A stretch of DNA of 64,000 bases. Source: Pseudobdellovibrionaceae bacterium (GTDB taxonomy: Bacteria; Bdellovibrionota; Bdellovibrionia; Bdellovibrionales; Bdellovibrionaceae). Location: the NCBI GenBank assembly GCA_019637875.1, contig JAHBUW010000007.1:62001-126000 (forward strand), given 5' to 3'. Below the pieces are notes generated by a model. It saw nothing but the letters and a program-made list of their open reading frames with translations, made no database searches and was not told where the DNA came from. Made by a program: the position numbers and the translations under genes. The stretch's first letter is position 1, and every line of letters begins with the position of its first letter. Below are positions 8,961 to 17,936 of the stretch, piece after piece.

Positions 8961-9476
8961 ATGGTTTCTTTGATGAAACCCGATTCTTCCCTTCATGAAG
9001 CCAAGTTCCTGGCGGCCACCGCGGTCTTCACGCTGGCGCTTTTGGTTTTTTCATTAAAAGGGATCCTGACGCCACCCGAGACCGGACTTCCGTCGGGGAC
9101 CGGTGAGCGGGGACCGGCCAGCGAAGTGGCCGGCGCCCAGGCGGGTTTGAACGGCGGGACCGGCGAGCTCGAAACGCTCGAATGGGATTGTCGCGACGCC
9201 AAGGATGTTCCCACGGTGAAAGGGAGTCACGTTCGTTTGAAGTCGAAGTATTGCGACAAAAGCGAGAAGCCCGAAGTCCGTATCGTGAACACCGCGAACG
9301 GCTATACGGCGTCGGTCTTCCTGGCGGCGAAAGGTTTCTCGACCGACTTCATCGATTTGCGTGAAGGTCTCAACGAAATTTCGATCGAGTGGAAATCGCC
9401 CAAAGGCGAACCCATCCGCCGCGCCTTCCACGTCCGCCGCGAACCGGCGGTCGCGCCTACGGGCGCGCAAGAGTAA
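8961..9476 (+). CDS. Single-span membrane protein downstream of ExbB/ExbD pair
   Basis: I do not recognise a family. ATG at 8961 (171 residues) or 8973 is preferred to a TTG at 8877 because the hydrophobic segment FLAATAVFTLALLVFSLKG then lies near the N-terminus. After a glycine-rich stretch the periplasmic part (about residues 70-170) has two cysteines and beta-strand-like alternation. Position after an ExbB/ExbD pair is where TonB or an equivalent transducer often sits, but the C-terminus does not look like a TonB domain. A role as an accessory of this motor is inference from context. Confidence 0.62.
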   Translation: MVSLMKPDSSLHEAKFLAATAVFTLALLVFSLKGILTPPETGLPSGTGERGPASEVAGAQAGLNGGTGELETLEWDCRDAKDVPTVKGSHVRLKSKYCDKSEKPEVRIVNTANGYTASVFLAAKGFSTDFIDLREGLNEISIEWKSPKGEPIRRAFHVRREPAVAPTGAQE

Positions 9477-9508
9477 TGGCGCCGACTGGCGCGCAGGCAT
9501 AACCCAAC

Positions 9509-10348
9509 TTAAAACGTATGTCCGATCGCCGCGCCCACCGAGCTTTCGCGCGGACTGTAGCCGCCGTCTTTGAAGGGCGTCATGACGTGCAGTTGCGTTG
9601 AGACACCGAAGGCGTAGTTGTTCCACCACTCCATACGCACGAGTCCGTCGTTGGCGATGATCGAGCTCATCAGGTAGTGGGTGGCGTTCAGGCGTTTGCC
9701 GACGTAAAGGCGATTTTCGATGACGTTGGAGGGACCGAAGGCCGCGGGATTCATTTCGACCCGCAGTTTCGAGTCACAGTAGGGGTTCTGCACGACGATC
9801 TCGGCCGAGTTGTCCGAGAACGAGTAGTGCACGTCCATTTTGAATTGCGGTCCGACTTGGACTTGTACGTTCGAGAGTTTTTCTTTGAGTTCGTACACTT
9901 CGCGCATCGAGGGTTGCGATTTGAAGTAATTGTCGACATGGAACTCGCCCAATCGGCGCATCATGTACTCGGCGAAAGCGCGGCGTTTGCGCTGCATTTC
10001 ATCCAGGCCGACACTTCGCCCACGGTTTTCATCGAAGGCGGTGAAGCGATTCGCCGCGTACGCCAGGCTCTCGGTGTCGATGTAGCCGAACTGCTCGCGG
10101 TAACGGGTTTTGAATTCTTGGGTGAGCTGCGCATTGAAGATCTTGGAACGGTAGTCGACCGTTAGTTCGCCTTGCGGAGGCGAAAGATAGACCTCGTAAA
10201 ACTTCTGCTGCTTCTCTTGGCGAACGTCGGCGACGTAGCCGTCGTCGGAGGCGGGCAGGCGTCCGCTGAACGACGCGCGTTCAGGGCCGGGTTGCAAGAA
10301 CCCGAAAACGACTCCCAACAAAAAGCTGACCCAAAGACGCAGTTTCAC
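9509..10348 (-). CDS. Exported protein, possible outer-membrane protein
   Basis: No family recognised. The N-terminus (KLRLWVSFLLGVVFGFLQPG from the GTG at 10348) is signal-peptide-like; a TTG at 10366 is an alternative start. The middle part is charged and helical. The last about 90 residues alternate polar and hydrophobic residues and end in IGHTF, a C-terminal Phe typical of outer-membrane beta-barrel strands. The repeated short strands around MDVHYSFSDNSAEIVV suggest a small barrel or lipid-binding fold. Function unknown. Confidence 0.6.
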   Translation of the reverse strand: MKLRLWVSFLLGVVFGFLQPGPERASFSGRLPASDDGYVADVRQEKQQKFYEVYLSPPQGELTVDYRSKIFNAQLTQEFKTRYREQFGYIDTESLAYAANRFTAFDENRGRSVGLDEMQRKRRAFAEYMMRRLGEFHVDNYFKSQPSMREVYELKEKLSNVQVQVGPQFKMDVHYSFSDNSAEIVVQNPYCDSKLRVEMNPAAFGPSNVIENRLYVGKRLNATHYLMSSIIANDGLVRMEWWNNYAFGVSTQLHVMTPFKDGGYSPRESSVGAAIGHTF

Positions 10349-10614
10349 GTCTTTCAGCAATTGCAAAGGGTTCGCCGCCGGTGCGTCTCTAACCCCCCGA
10401 AATCAGGGACCTTCTGAAGGCGTTTCGGCGGTCCCTTCCACGGGCCCCCAAACGGGGTGCCTGAGGCTTAGACATGGGCCCAGTGTCATGATCGAAAATT
10501 GATTGAATTCAAAGACTTACCCGTTAGATTCGAGGCGTTTGTGGTGTCGATTCTGGGCCCTCCAGATCGTACATATTGGCTTTGGTTTCCGTGAGGTCAG
10601 GATTGTTGGTTGAG

Positions 10615-11265
10615 ATGATGGCTTTAAAGCGACGTTCGGACATCCATTTGGCGCGGAAACTGTGGCACGTGGGTGGGGTCTCGATCATGGCGTTGATTTA
10701 CACCTACGCGCCTTACGAGGTCGCGATGACGATCCTGGCACTGGCGTGGCTGGCGTTCGTTCCCGTCGACGTCTTTCGCCACTACTCGCCCCAGCTCAAC
10801 CGCCTGGCGCTGAAGACCTTCGGGCTGATCATGCGCGACCACGAAGAGAAGAAACTTGCGGGTACGACGTATTTGCTGACGGGGGCCGCACTGGTGGGGC
10901 TGCTTTTTCCGCGTGAAGTCGTGCAGCCGACGTTGCTGTTTCTGGCCTTCGCGGATCCCTTCGCCAGCCTGATCGGGATCAAGTACGGCACGATCAAAAT
11001 TTTCGGTCACAAAAGCCTGCAGGGATTTTTGGCCGCCTTCGTGATTTGTTTCGTGTTGAGTTTCTCGTATTTCAGCAATCACGGACTGCTCGTGAATTAT
11101 CAGCTGACGGCCGCTGTGTTGGCGGGACTGGTCGGCGCTCTTGCCGAGCTGATTCCTGTCGCGAACCTGGATGACAACTTGACCCTGCCGGTGCTGAGCG
11201 CGCTGGGCCTTTGGGGAATCTATTTGTTTTACGGTCATCCGATGACCTTAGGAGTGATATTCTGA
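10615..11265 (+). CDS. Dolichol/phytol-kinase-like, CTP-dependent lipid kinase family membrane protein
   Basis: The 216-residue protein is almost entirely membrane segments. It opens with RKLWHVGG, the conserved basic/His motif of the SEC59/DGK1/VTE5 family, contains FADPFASLIG in the middle and ends with the family signature VANLDDNLTLPV. Members transfer phosphate from CTP to lipid alcohols such as diacylglycerol, dolichol or phytol. ATG at 10615 (or 10618) is preferred to upstream TTG codons. The gene overlaps pssA by one base (TGATG), which supports a role in phospholipid metabolism. The 250-bp gap upstream holds a 7-bp stem (AGGGACC/GGTCCCT, 10405-10436) of unknown meaning. Confidence 0.82.
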   Translation: MMALKRRSDIHLARKLWHVGGVSIMALIYTYAPYEVAMTILALAWLAFVPVDVFRHYSPQLNRLALKTFGLIMRDHEEKKLAGTTYLLTGAALVGLLFPREVVQPTLLFLAFADPFASLIGIKYGTIKIFGHKSLQGFLAAFVICFVLSFSYFSNHGLLVNYQLTAAVLAGLVGALAELIPVANLDDNLTLPVLSALGLWGIYLFYGHPMTLGVIF

Positions 11266-12134
11266 TGTCGACAACGACTCCGGTGGAAACCGCGGACTAC
11301 GCGGCCGAGCCTAAACGCAAACTCGCGATTCATATTTATCTTCTGCCCAATATGCTGACCACGGCGAACCTGTTCTTCGGGTTCTTCGCGGTGGTGCAGG
11401 CGGTGCGCGGGGAATTCGTCTATGCCGCGTACTGTATCGTGGCGGCGGCGGTTTTCGATCTTCTGGATGGGCGGGCGGCGCGGTTGACCCGTTCGACGTC
11501 GAAGTTCGGGGCGGAATACGACTCCCTCTGCGACTGCGTCAGCTTCGGGATGGCGCCGGCGGTGATGCTTTACCTGTGGGCCTTGCAGCCCTTCGGTCGC
11601 ATGGGCTGGATCGCGTGTTTCTTCTTCGTCGCCTGCGGTGCGCTTCGTTTGGCGCGCTTCAACGTCCAAGCGAACGTCGTCGAAAAAGCCTACTTCCAAG
11701 GTCTACCGATCCCGATGGCGGCGGGGATCGTGGCCAGTTCCATTTTGGCATTCCAGGATATGGGTTGGGACGCCAGCGGGAATCCGCTGATCCTGGCGAT
11801 GACTTTCCTTCTCGCTTTCGTGATGGTCTCGACGTTCCGTTACCGTTCTTTCAAGGACTTGGATCTGAAGTCGCGGATGCCGTTCCGCTATTTGGTCGTC
11901 GGCGTCGCCGTGATCGCGGTCGTCGCTTACCGTCCCGAAGTGAATTTATTTCTGCTGTTCTTGACCTACGCGACACTCGGCGCTGTATTCGGCGTTCTCC
12001 GCCTCGGCCATCGCAAAATCCGTCCGAACGCTTATCTGCCCTCGCGCGATGAGCAAGAAGACGACCTGGTCGAAGAGGAGGATGAAGAATCCGCTCTCGA
12101 CAACGAGATCGTGGAAGAAAAAGACAGGACATAG
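11265..12134 (+). CDS. pssA: CDP-diacylglycerol--serine O-phosphatidyltransferase
   Basis: This enzyme condenses CDP-diacylglycerol with serine to give phosphatidylserine, the precursor of phosphatidylethanolamine. The CDP-alcohol phosphotransferase signature is clear: DGRAARLTRSTSKFGAEYD followed by SLCD, matching DG-x2-AR-x8-G-x3-D-x3-D. Several membrane segments surround it, and the C-terminus is a highly acidic tail (EEDEESALDNEIVEE). ATG at 11265 overlaps the previous stop and follows TTAGGAGTGAT. At 289 residues the length is normal for the integral-membrane (type II) PssA. Confidence 0.93.
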   Translation: MSTTTPVETADYAAEPKRKLAIHIYLLPNMLTTANLFFGFFAVVQAVRGEFVYAAYCIVAAAVFDLLDGRAARLTRSTSKFGAEYDSLCDCVSFGMAPAVMLYLWALQPFGRMGWIACFFFVACGALRLARFNVQANVVEKAYFQGLPIPMAAGIVASSILAFQDMGWDASGNPLILAMTFLLAFVMVSTFRYRSFKDLDLKSRMPFRYLVVGVAVIAVVAYRPEVNLFLLFLTYATLGAVFGVLRLGHRKIRPNAYLPSRDEQEDDLVEEEDEESALDNEIVEEKDRT

Positions 12135-12136
12135 CA

Positions 12137-13156
12137 ATGGCTCAGAGTCTGAAAATCGGTGTGGTCGGCGCGACCGGAATGGTCGGCAAATCGTTCATGG
12201 CAACACTGGAAGATCGCAAGTTCCCCGTCGCGGAGCTGCGTCCCTTCGCCAGCGAAAATTCGCTCGGAAAAACGGTGCGTCTGCAAGGCAAGGACTACGC
12301 GATCCAGATTTTGAAACCGGGCTGCTTTGACGGCTTGGACCTCGTTTTCTTTTCGTCGGGCGACGAAATTTCGCAAGAGTGGGCGCCGATCGCGGAAAAG
12401 GCGGGGGCTTGGGCGGTCGATAACTCGGCGGCTTTCCGCATGGACGAAAGATATCCGCTCGTCGTTCCTGAAGTGAACGGGGATCTGGTCGCGAAAACGG
12501 GTCGTCCCACGATCGTCGCGAATCCGAACTGTTCGACCATTCAATTGGTCGTTGCGCTCGATCCGCTCATGAAAAAATTCGGTCTGGAGTCCGTGCGCGT
12601 GGCGAGCTACCAAGCGGTCAGCGGCGCCGGCCAAGCGGCTTACGATGAGCTTTTAGAGTCGGTGAAGACCTACGACGGCAAAACCGAACAAAAGGCCGTC
12701 AACTTCGTGCACCCCATCGCGTTCAACTGCATTCCCCAAATCGGCTCATTCAACGATCTGGGTTTCTCGAGCGAAGAGATGAAGATCATGAAGGAAACCC
12801 GCAAGATTTTGCGTAACCCCGAAGTGAAGGTTTCGGCCTTTACCGTCCGCGTGCCCGTGCTGAATGGCCACGCCGAAGCGGTTTGGGTGACGTTGAAACA
12901 GAAGGTGACCCGCGACCAAGTCGTCGCCGCGCTTTCGGAAGCCGACGGGATCGTCGTTCAGGACGATCTGAAGACCTCCACTTACCCTCAACAACGTTTG
13001 GCGTCGGGACAAGATCCCGTCTACGTGGGCCGTATTCACCAGGATTTGGACGATCCGAACACCTGGTTGATGTGGGTCGTTGCGGATAATATCCGTAAGG
13101 GCGCCGCTCTGAACGGCATCCAAATCGCCGAGCGAATTTTTGACATTCGCCATTAG
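12137..13156 (+). CDS. asd: Aspartate-semialdehyde dehydrogenase
   Basis: Catalyses NADPH-dependent reduction of aspartyl phosphate to the semialdehyde, the branch step to lysine/diaminopimelate, threonine and methionine. Seen: the nucleotide-binding GATGMVGKSF at residues 10-19, the active-site NPNCSTIQ around Cys134, and the C-terminal NIRKGAALNG. Length 339 is normal. It starts two bases after pssA. The aspartate kinase that feeds it is at 45547-46767 in this window. Confidence 0.95.
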   Translation: MAQSLKIGVVGATGMVGKSFMATLEDRKFPVAELRPFASENSLGKTVRLQGKDYAIQILKPGCFDGLDLVFFSSGDEISQEWAPIAEKAGAWAVDNSAAFRMDERYPLVVPEVNGDLVAKTGRPTIVANPNCSTIQLVVALDPLMKKFGLESVRVASYQAVSGAGQAAYDELLESVKTYDGKTEQKAVNFVHPIAFNCIPQIGSFNDLGFSSEEMKIMKETRKILRNPEVKVSAFTVRVPVLNGHAEAVWVTLKQKVTRDQVVAALSEADGIVVQDDLKTSTYPQQRLASGQDPVYVGRIHQDLDDPNTWLMWVVADNIRKGAALNGIQIAERIFDIRH

Positions 13157-13174
13157 TCCTGCTCGAATAATGGG

Positions 13175-14626
13175 ATGAGCATTTCGCGCATCCCTTATTC
13201 GCTCGGTCTTTTTCTTGCCGCCACTCTTTCGGTCGGCCCTTCCGCGCAGGCCGCGATCACCTTGATCAGCCACTCGAACTATCTGCGCACGATCGTCAAA
13301 GATACGACGAACAACGAGCTGATCTTCTTCGCGGGGCGCACGGCGCAAAACGGACAAGACTGCACCACGGCGAATCCCGCGTTCACGGACGCCAACCTGC
13401 CCTGTAACTCGTGCGCGAAGCTCGCCAACACGACTTTGGGTTCCAATGTCTGTAACGACTCCGAAGTTCACCTGAACCTCCCGTTCCAGATCACGCTCCG
13501 CTCGGATCAGGCGGAAGACTACGTCAACTGCACGAAGCTGATCGTCGGCCGCGTCGCCGGCGCGACCGAAATCTTTTCTTCGGCGGCGCAGACCACGCAG
13601 ATCACGCCGGGACGCGCGGGTCAGGACGTGACCGCCACTTTCACGTGGTCGGAAATCTGCGCGGCGGCGGGCGCGGGCAACGGCTGCACGAACAGCTTCA
13701 ATAAGAAATTCGAGTTCAGCTTCGATCGTCAGTGCAACCAAAGCGCCGACGGGTTTCAGTCGGGTGCGCCGCAGGTTCGCGTCGTCTTCCGTTTCGTGAG
13801 TCAGAACGCCAACATGACCCTGGGCTGCGGGGCCGGTGGCGGGACCGCTCCGGGTCCCTTCGAGGGGATTTGCAATTACACCGTCGTTCCCGGCGACGAA
13901 AAAGTCTTCATCCGCAACACCGAAGGTGTCACCGCCAACGCGTTCGACGTTCCGAATTTGTCGGGGGCGGGGACTGGCGACTCGAAAGACGAAAGCGGGA
14001 TGAAGTACACGGCGCTGCGGATTTACTTTTTGCCGCTCGCGTCCGGCGCTCCGGCCGCCATGAACTATTCGACGCCGTTTTCGGACCTTGCGATCAGTGG
14101 AACCTCTTTGAGTGAAAGCCGCGTGCAGGGGTTGACCAACGGCGTGGAGTACGTGTTCTGGGGCGGAATGGTCGATCAGGCCGGAACGGTCACGCACCTG
14201 GTGGCGAACGGCGGGTTGACGACCGCGCAACAGGGAACTCCGGAAAAGGTGTTCGGACTCTTGGACGAAAAGGGTTGCTTCGTCGCGACGGCGGCCTACG
14301 GAACTCCGCAAGCCGATGAGATCCGCGTCCTGCGCGAGTTTCGCGACGTCGTACTGGCGCAAACGGGGCCGGGTCGCGCCTTCATTCGCTGGTACTACGC
14401 GAACTCGCCCGAATGGGCGGCGGTGATTCGGGATCACGAGATGTTGCGCGGAATGGTGCGCACTTTCCTCGAACCCATGATCGGCATGGCGAATTTGAGT
14501 CTGCATTACGGCGCCTGGGTTTTCTACGCGGCGTTCACCGCGGTCTTCTCTTTGCTTCTTTGTGGAGTGGCTTGCACGAAAGTTCGCGGGCGTTGGCGCG
14601 GTCGCGCGGCGGGGAGCAAAACTTGA
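13175..14626 (+). CDS. Exported protein with C-terminal CFI-box sorting-type domain
   Basis: The 483-residue protein has a signal peptide (SLGLFLAATLSVGPSAQA) and a large extracytoplasmic region rich in cysteines and Asn/Thr. From about residue 367 it shows CFVATAAYGTPQADEI, matching the CFI-box-CTERM pattern (CFIATAAYGS-type), followed by a conserved helical region (FRWY-type residues, SPEWAAVI) and a final hydrophobic segment at about 445-468. This C-terminal module is known as a putative sorting domain in several bacterial lineages. Its exact role is not established. The gene is followed directly by an outer-membrane barrel candidate and then by minor prepilins, so a surface-structure role is possible. 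Confidence 0.8.
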   Translation: MSISRIPYSLGLFLAATLSVGPSAQAAITLISHSNYLRTIVKDTTNNELIFFAGRTAQNGQDCTTANPAFTDANLPCNSCAKLANTTLGSNVCNDSEVHLNLPFQITLRSDQAEDYVNCTKLIVGRVAGATEIFSSAAQTTQITPGRAGQDVTATFTWSEICAAAGAGNGCTNSFNKKFEFSFDRQCNQSADGFQSGAPQVRVVFRFVSQNANMTLGCGAGGGTAPGPFEGICNYTVVPGDEKVFIRNTEGVTANAFDVPNLSGAGTGDSKDESGMKYTALRIYFLPLASGAPAAMNYSTPFSDLAISGTSLSESRVQGLTNGVEYVFWGGMVDQAGTVTHLVANGGLTTAQQGTPEKVFGLLDEKGCFVATAAYGTPQADEIRVLREFRDVVLAQTGPGRAFIRWYYANSPEWAAVIRDHEMLRGMVRTFLEPMIGMANLSLHYGAWVFYAAFTAVFSLLLCGVACTKVRGRWRGRAAGSKT

Positions 14627-15597
14627 AATCCTTGAAAGCGATTCTGGTTCTGACTTTACTGCTGGGTGTTTCATCGGGTTTCGCGCAAGACGAGGACGAT
14701 TTCGAAAGCGAAATGCAGCAGTCCATGGAAGAGGTCGATACCGGAACGGATCTGCCTCCGTCGGAATTCGGTAGCGAAGCTTTTGGTGACGAGTCCGGTG
14801 AAAGCTTCACCGCGCCCGAGGAACAACGTCCTTTCGCGCCGACACCAGCTTATACGCCCCCGCCGGTCGAGATGGCCGCGCCGGGAACTTTTCAAAAACC
14901 GAAAGGCCCGCCGCAAGGAGGGACGCTCGAGACCACGCATCCGAACGCCGCGAAAGGCCTTCTGCGCATCGAAAAGGACGGCACCTACGTTTACCGTACT
15001 CACATTCCGGAAAAATCGCGTTCGAGTTCAATGCGCGTCGGTTACTTGACCACGCCGTTGATTCGCAACAATCAGGGCGTCAGCTTCGGCGACATCTACG
15101 GTGCGGACGGACTTTTGGGATTGGTCGGCGAATACGAGTGGCAACCTTTCCGCCGTTTCGGCGCTTTGGGCTTTCGCGTGGGTTCGGGTTTGGTCGTCGC
15201 GCGGGGGAACGGTCGCTTCGCGGACGGCGTCGCCGCGGAAGAGATTTACAATCTGATCGTGCTTCCGCTCTCGGCCGAAATCAGCTACCGCTTCGAGTAC
15301 GTACGTCGTCAGTGGGCGGTGCCTTTCGTGACCGGCGGAGCGATCGGTTACGGAATGGTTGAGTTCCGTGATGACGGGAAAGCCCCGACCATGGCATTTT
15401 CCCCGGCGGTCGTCGCGGGCGGCGGAATTCACTTCAACATTTCCCGCTGGGATCCGCAGGGCGCGTTCATTCTCGCGCAAGATTACGCGATCGCGGACCT
15501 GTGGCTGACCCTCGAGGGCAAGGTCATTCAGGGCTTGGACCAAGGTCTCGATATGACCAATCAGACCGTCAGCGCGGGCTTCACCGTCGACTTCTGA
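14623..15597 (+). CDS. Outer-membrane beta-barrel-like protein
   Basis: The TTG at 14623 overlaps the previous stop (TTGA) and follows GGGGAGC, giving 324 residues with a good signal peptide (AILVLTLLLGVSSGFAQ). A proline/glutamate-rich linker (about 20-115) precedes a C-terminal region of alternating strands, such as RVGYLTTPLIRNNQGVSFG and LPLSAEISYRFEYVRRQWAV, ending in GFTVDF with terminal Phe. This is typical of an 8- to 10-strand outer-membrane barrel with an N-terminal periplasmic extension. Function is unknown. Coupling to the CFI-box gene suggests they act together. Confidence 0.75.
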   Translation: MKSLKAILVLTLLLGVSSGFAQDEDDFESEMQQSMEEVDTGTDLPPSEFGSEAFGDESGESFTAPEEQRPFAPTPAYTPPPVEMAAPGTFQKPKGPPQGGTLETTHPNAAKGLLRIEKDGTYVYRTHIPEKSRSSSMRVGYLTTPLIRNNQGVSFGDIYGADGLLGLVGEYEWQPFRRFGALGFRVGSGLVVARGNGRFADGVAAEEIYNLIVLPLSAEISYRFEYVRRQWAVPFVTGGAIGYGMVEFRDDGKAPTMAFSPAVVAGGGIHFNISRWDPQGAFILAQDYAIADLWLTLEGKVIQGLDQGLDMTNQTVSAGFTVDF

Positions 15598-15616
15598 TTC
15601 AGGTCTTGTCTCACTC

Positions 15617-15647
15617 CGGGAGGCGTCTTTGCGGAAGACGTTTCCCG
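15617..15647 (+). terminator. Hairpin between the beta-barrel gene and the prepilin operon
   Basis: A 13-bp stem (15617-15629 with 15635-15647, two G-U pairs) with a five-base loop lies 20 bases after the barrel gene. It is followed by GAGGGGAAATCTC and not by a clean T-run, so it could be a weak terminator or an mRNA-stabilising hairpin. Confidence 0.4.
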
Positions 15648-15705
15648 AGGGGAAATCTCATTTTAAGGCTCAGTTTCGGGCGCGAAGCGGCCGTAATATA
15701 TAAAG

Positions 15706-17088
15706 ATGGGAATGGACTCGCGAAACCCTCAGGGTTTTAGCTTAGTCGAACTCTTGCTGGGCGCCGGGATTTTGTCCGTGGTGCTGCTCGTGCTTGCGAC
15801 GTCCGGAATGTTCATGACCCGCCTTCTCAGCAAAAAAGAACTGACTTATTTGCGCGCGCAGCAACTCGAGCAACGCCTGATCGAAGCCTTGCAAGAGAAT
15901 AACAACTTCGAATTCAAAACTCGTAACTACATGCGCGACGGCGCTCGCTTCCCGGCCTTCACGCTTTCTTTCGGTTCGGCAGTTGAGCTGAAGATGGACG
16001 CGATCGAAGAATCGACGAACGTCGACATTAAAACTGATTTCGAGATTCCGCAACCGGACCGCCTACTCTCTAACGTGAAAGCGTCGGTCAATTATTACGA
16101 TTTGGACGGAGTGAAGTGCGGACCGAGCGAAACTGACGATTGCCCCATCGGCGTGGCGATTTCGATGATCCAAATTGCGGGAACGTACGACTACTACACA
16201 TACGGTGGAACCGTCGACTATCTCGAAGAGGACTCACGCAAGGATAAAGCGACGACGCCGGTCTTCGCGCTGGCTTACCGGATCATGGTGCCGGCTCCTG
16301 AAATGGTGGATCGCAAACCAGCCAGCGAGGACGATGTGGACCTGCGTCCCTACATCTCGCTGGGCGCGAAGGTCGTTGCGCCGTCGGATATTGGCAAATT
16401 CGAGTTCGAGGATTACACGACGACATTGCCCGGCGAGGTTTACTTGGAAGTGAACGGTGAATGGAACTGTCCGGACGGCTCCTACATCCGTGGCATCGAT
16501 CCGTTCTACCAAAGTCCGGTTTGCTTGCGCATGGGTTCGAATTGCGTGAAGGGTGAGCTCGGTAAGCAGTTGCAGATTTCCGGCAACACGCTGTACGTGG
16601 ATTGCGTGCCCTTCAAGAAGTATGAGTGCACTGACTCCGAGTACGTAATCTCGTGGATCAGTCCTAAATATTTGGATTCCGATTATAGCGGCGCCGAGAA
16701 GCCCGGTCAGTGCGTCTACAAAGGTGTGAAAAGAGACTCGCGCAAGATCTCTGGAAACGCCGGGCAAATGGATATTCAAGAGCGTTGCGGTTCGAAGTAT
16801 GAAATGAAGGTGAATTGCGGCGGGCACGCCAAGATCATATCGAATTGCGTGGGACCGGCGGATCCCGAAACGGGCGTTGCGCCCGAGGTTCCTCCGAACG
16901 TGCCTTCCGTCGGTGGTTTGAAAAGTAAGCTCGGCACGAACTCGTACAACTGCCGATTGGATGTAGGACCCAAACCGGAGGTCTGTCCCGCGGGTTATTC
17001 TGGGGGCTCTTATTCCGTGCACGTCGACATGGAGACGACGTGTGAATTGCGTCCCGAGGACGAATACCGTCCGTTGAAGGGATTTTGA
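15706..17088 (+). CDS. Minor prepilin with large Cys-rich C-terminal domain (first of three)
   Basis: The N-terminus carries a type IV prepilin leader: NPQG followed by FSLVELLLGAGILSVVLL, with Gly before the cleavage point, Phe at +1 and Glu at +5. The rest of the 460 residues is far larger than a typical pilin (150-200) and contains many cysteines (for example CPDGSYIRGI, CVKGELG, CTDSEYVI), implying a disulfide-rich head domain. ATG at 15706 and 15712 are both possible. An AT-rich stretch TAATATATAA lies directly before it. The stop overlaps the next prepilin gene. No prepilin peptidase or assembly ATPase is in the window, so it probably uses a pilus or type II secretion machine encoded elsewhere. 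Confidence 0.82.
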   Translation: MGMDSRNPQGFSLVELLLGAGILSVVLLVLATSGMFMTRLLSKKELTYLRAQQLEQRLIEALQENNNFEFKTRNYMRDGARFPAFTLSFGSAVELKMDAIEESTNVDIKTDFEIPQPDRLLSNVKASVNYYDLDGVKCGPSETDDCPIGVAISMIQIAGTYDYYTYGGTVDYLEEDSRKDKATTPVFALAYRIMVPAPEMVDRKPASEDDVDLRPYISLGAKVVAPSDIGKFEFEDYTTTLPGEVYLEVNGEWNCPDGSYIRGIDPFYQSPVCLRMGSNCVKGELGKQLQISGNTLYVDCVPFKKYECTDSEYVISWISPKYLDSDYSGAEKPGQCVYKGVKRDSRKISGNAGQMDIQERCGSKYEMKVNCGGHAKIISNCVGPADPETGVAPEVPPNVPSVGGLKSKLGTNSYNCRLDVGPKPEVCPAGYSGGSYSVHVDMETTCELRPEDEYRPLKGF

Positions 17089-17936
17089 TGAAGAACTCTC
17101 AACGCGGTAGCATTATGGTGATGGTTCTTTTGGTCTTGGTCATCGCGTCCGCCACGATCGTGATCGTGCCGCGCATCGCGAGCAACATGGCCGAGAGCTA
17201 CCGTCGTGCGATCATTGAGTCGTCGTGGCGTACGATGACCGATAAATTGCGCCTGACTTTGCGGAATCCCGGTTGGATCTCGTGCAAGACGGCGAAGAAC
17301 TGCGTTTTGCGTAAAGATTCGGCCTCGGGATCCCCGATTCTCGAGCTGCACGTCCGCGAGATGTTGGCCGACATGGCTGGTCGTTTTGAGTGCGGTCCGG
17401 TCGGTAAAGCCCACTATTGCAGCTACGGAATTTCTTATGACATCAATGATCCGCGCAGCAAATCCTCGAAAGAGGCGACGAAGATCTCTCTGCAGCCGCC
17501 CGGTAAAGACAACAAACTGCCGTATACCGAGCTTTGGGTTTACTTCAATACCGAAGTGCCCTCGGAGCTTGTGGGCAAGGTGCGCTCGCTTCCGGTTCGC
17601 TTGGGCGAAGTAAAAATGAAAATGGACCTGCCGAGAGGAGTCGCGGTCGAGGATGACAAACGTTACCTCTGCCAGGGCTTTTTGATGGGATTCAACGAAA
17701 ACGGTTCGCCCATCTGCAAGAACATTTCGACGAAGCGGATGGGAGTCGGCGAGTACGTGACGACGTTCGTTCCCCAAGACATGGATAAAGACGACGGCAT
17801 GGACCCGACCGATGTTCCGGAAGTCGTTCGGGACTGCACGAACGGAGATGACTACCTTCTGAATTACGTTTGGCGATGGGGAAAAAAGTATGACCATACG
17901 TGCGCGACGCGCGTGAAGCCTTGGCAGGTCAACTGA
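17088..17936 (+). CDS. Minor prepilin lacking Glu5 (PilX/GspK-like), second of three
   Basis: ATG at 17088 overlaps the previous stop (TGATG) and follows GAAGGGA. The leader NSQRG is followed by SIMVMVLLVLVIASATIV, a prepilin-type cleavage site and hydrophobic helix in which position +5 is not Glu. Loss of Glu5 is characteristic of the tip subunit class (GspK/PilX), which starts the fibre. The 282-residue protein has cysteine pairs (SCKTAKNC, FECGPVGKAHYC) in its globular part. It is flanked by two prepilins that do have Glu5, a common arrangement for a tip complex. The assignment as tip subunit is inference. Confidence 0.78.
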   Translation: MKNSQRGSIMVMVLLVLVIASATIVIVPRIASNMAESYRRAIIESSWRTMTDKLRLTLRNPGWISCKTAKNCVLRKDSASGSPILELHVREMLADMAGRFECGPVGKAHYCSYGISYDINDPRSKSSKEATKISLQPPGKDNKLPYTELWVYFNTEVPSELVGKVRSLPVRLGEVKMKMDLPRGVAVEDDKRYLCQGFLMGFNENGSPICKNISTKRMGVGEYVTTFVPQDMDKDDGMDPTDVPEVVRDCTNGDDYLLNYVWRWGKKYDHTCATRVKPWQVN

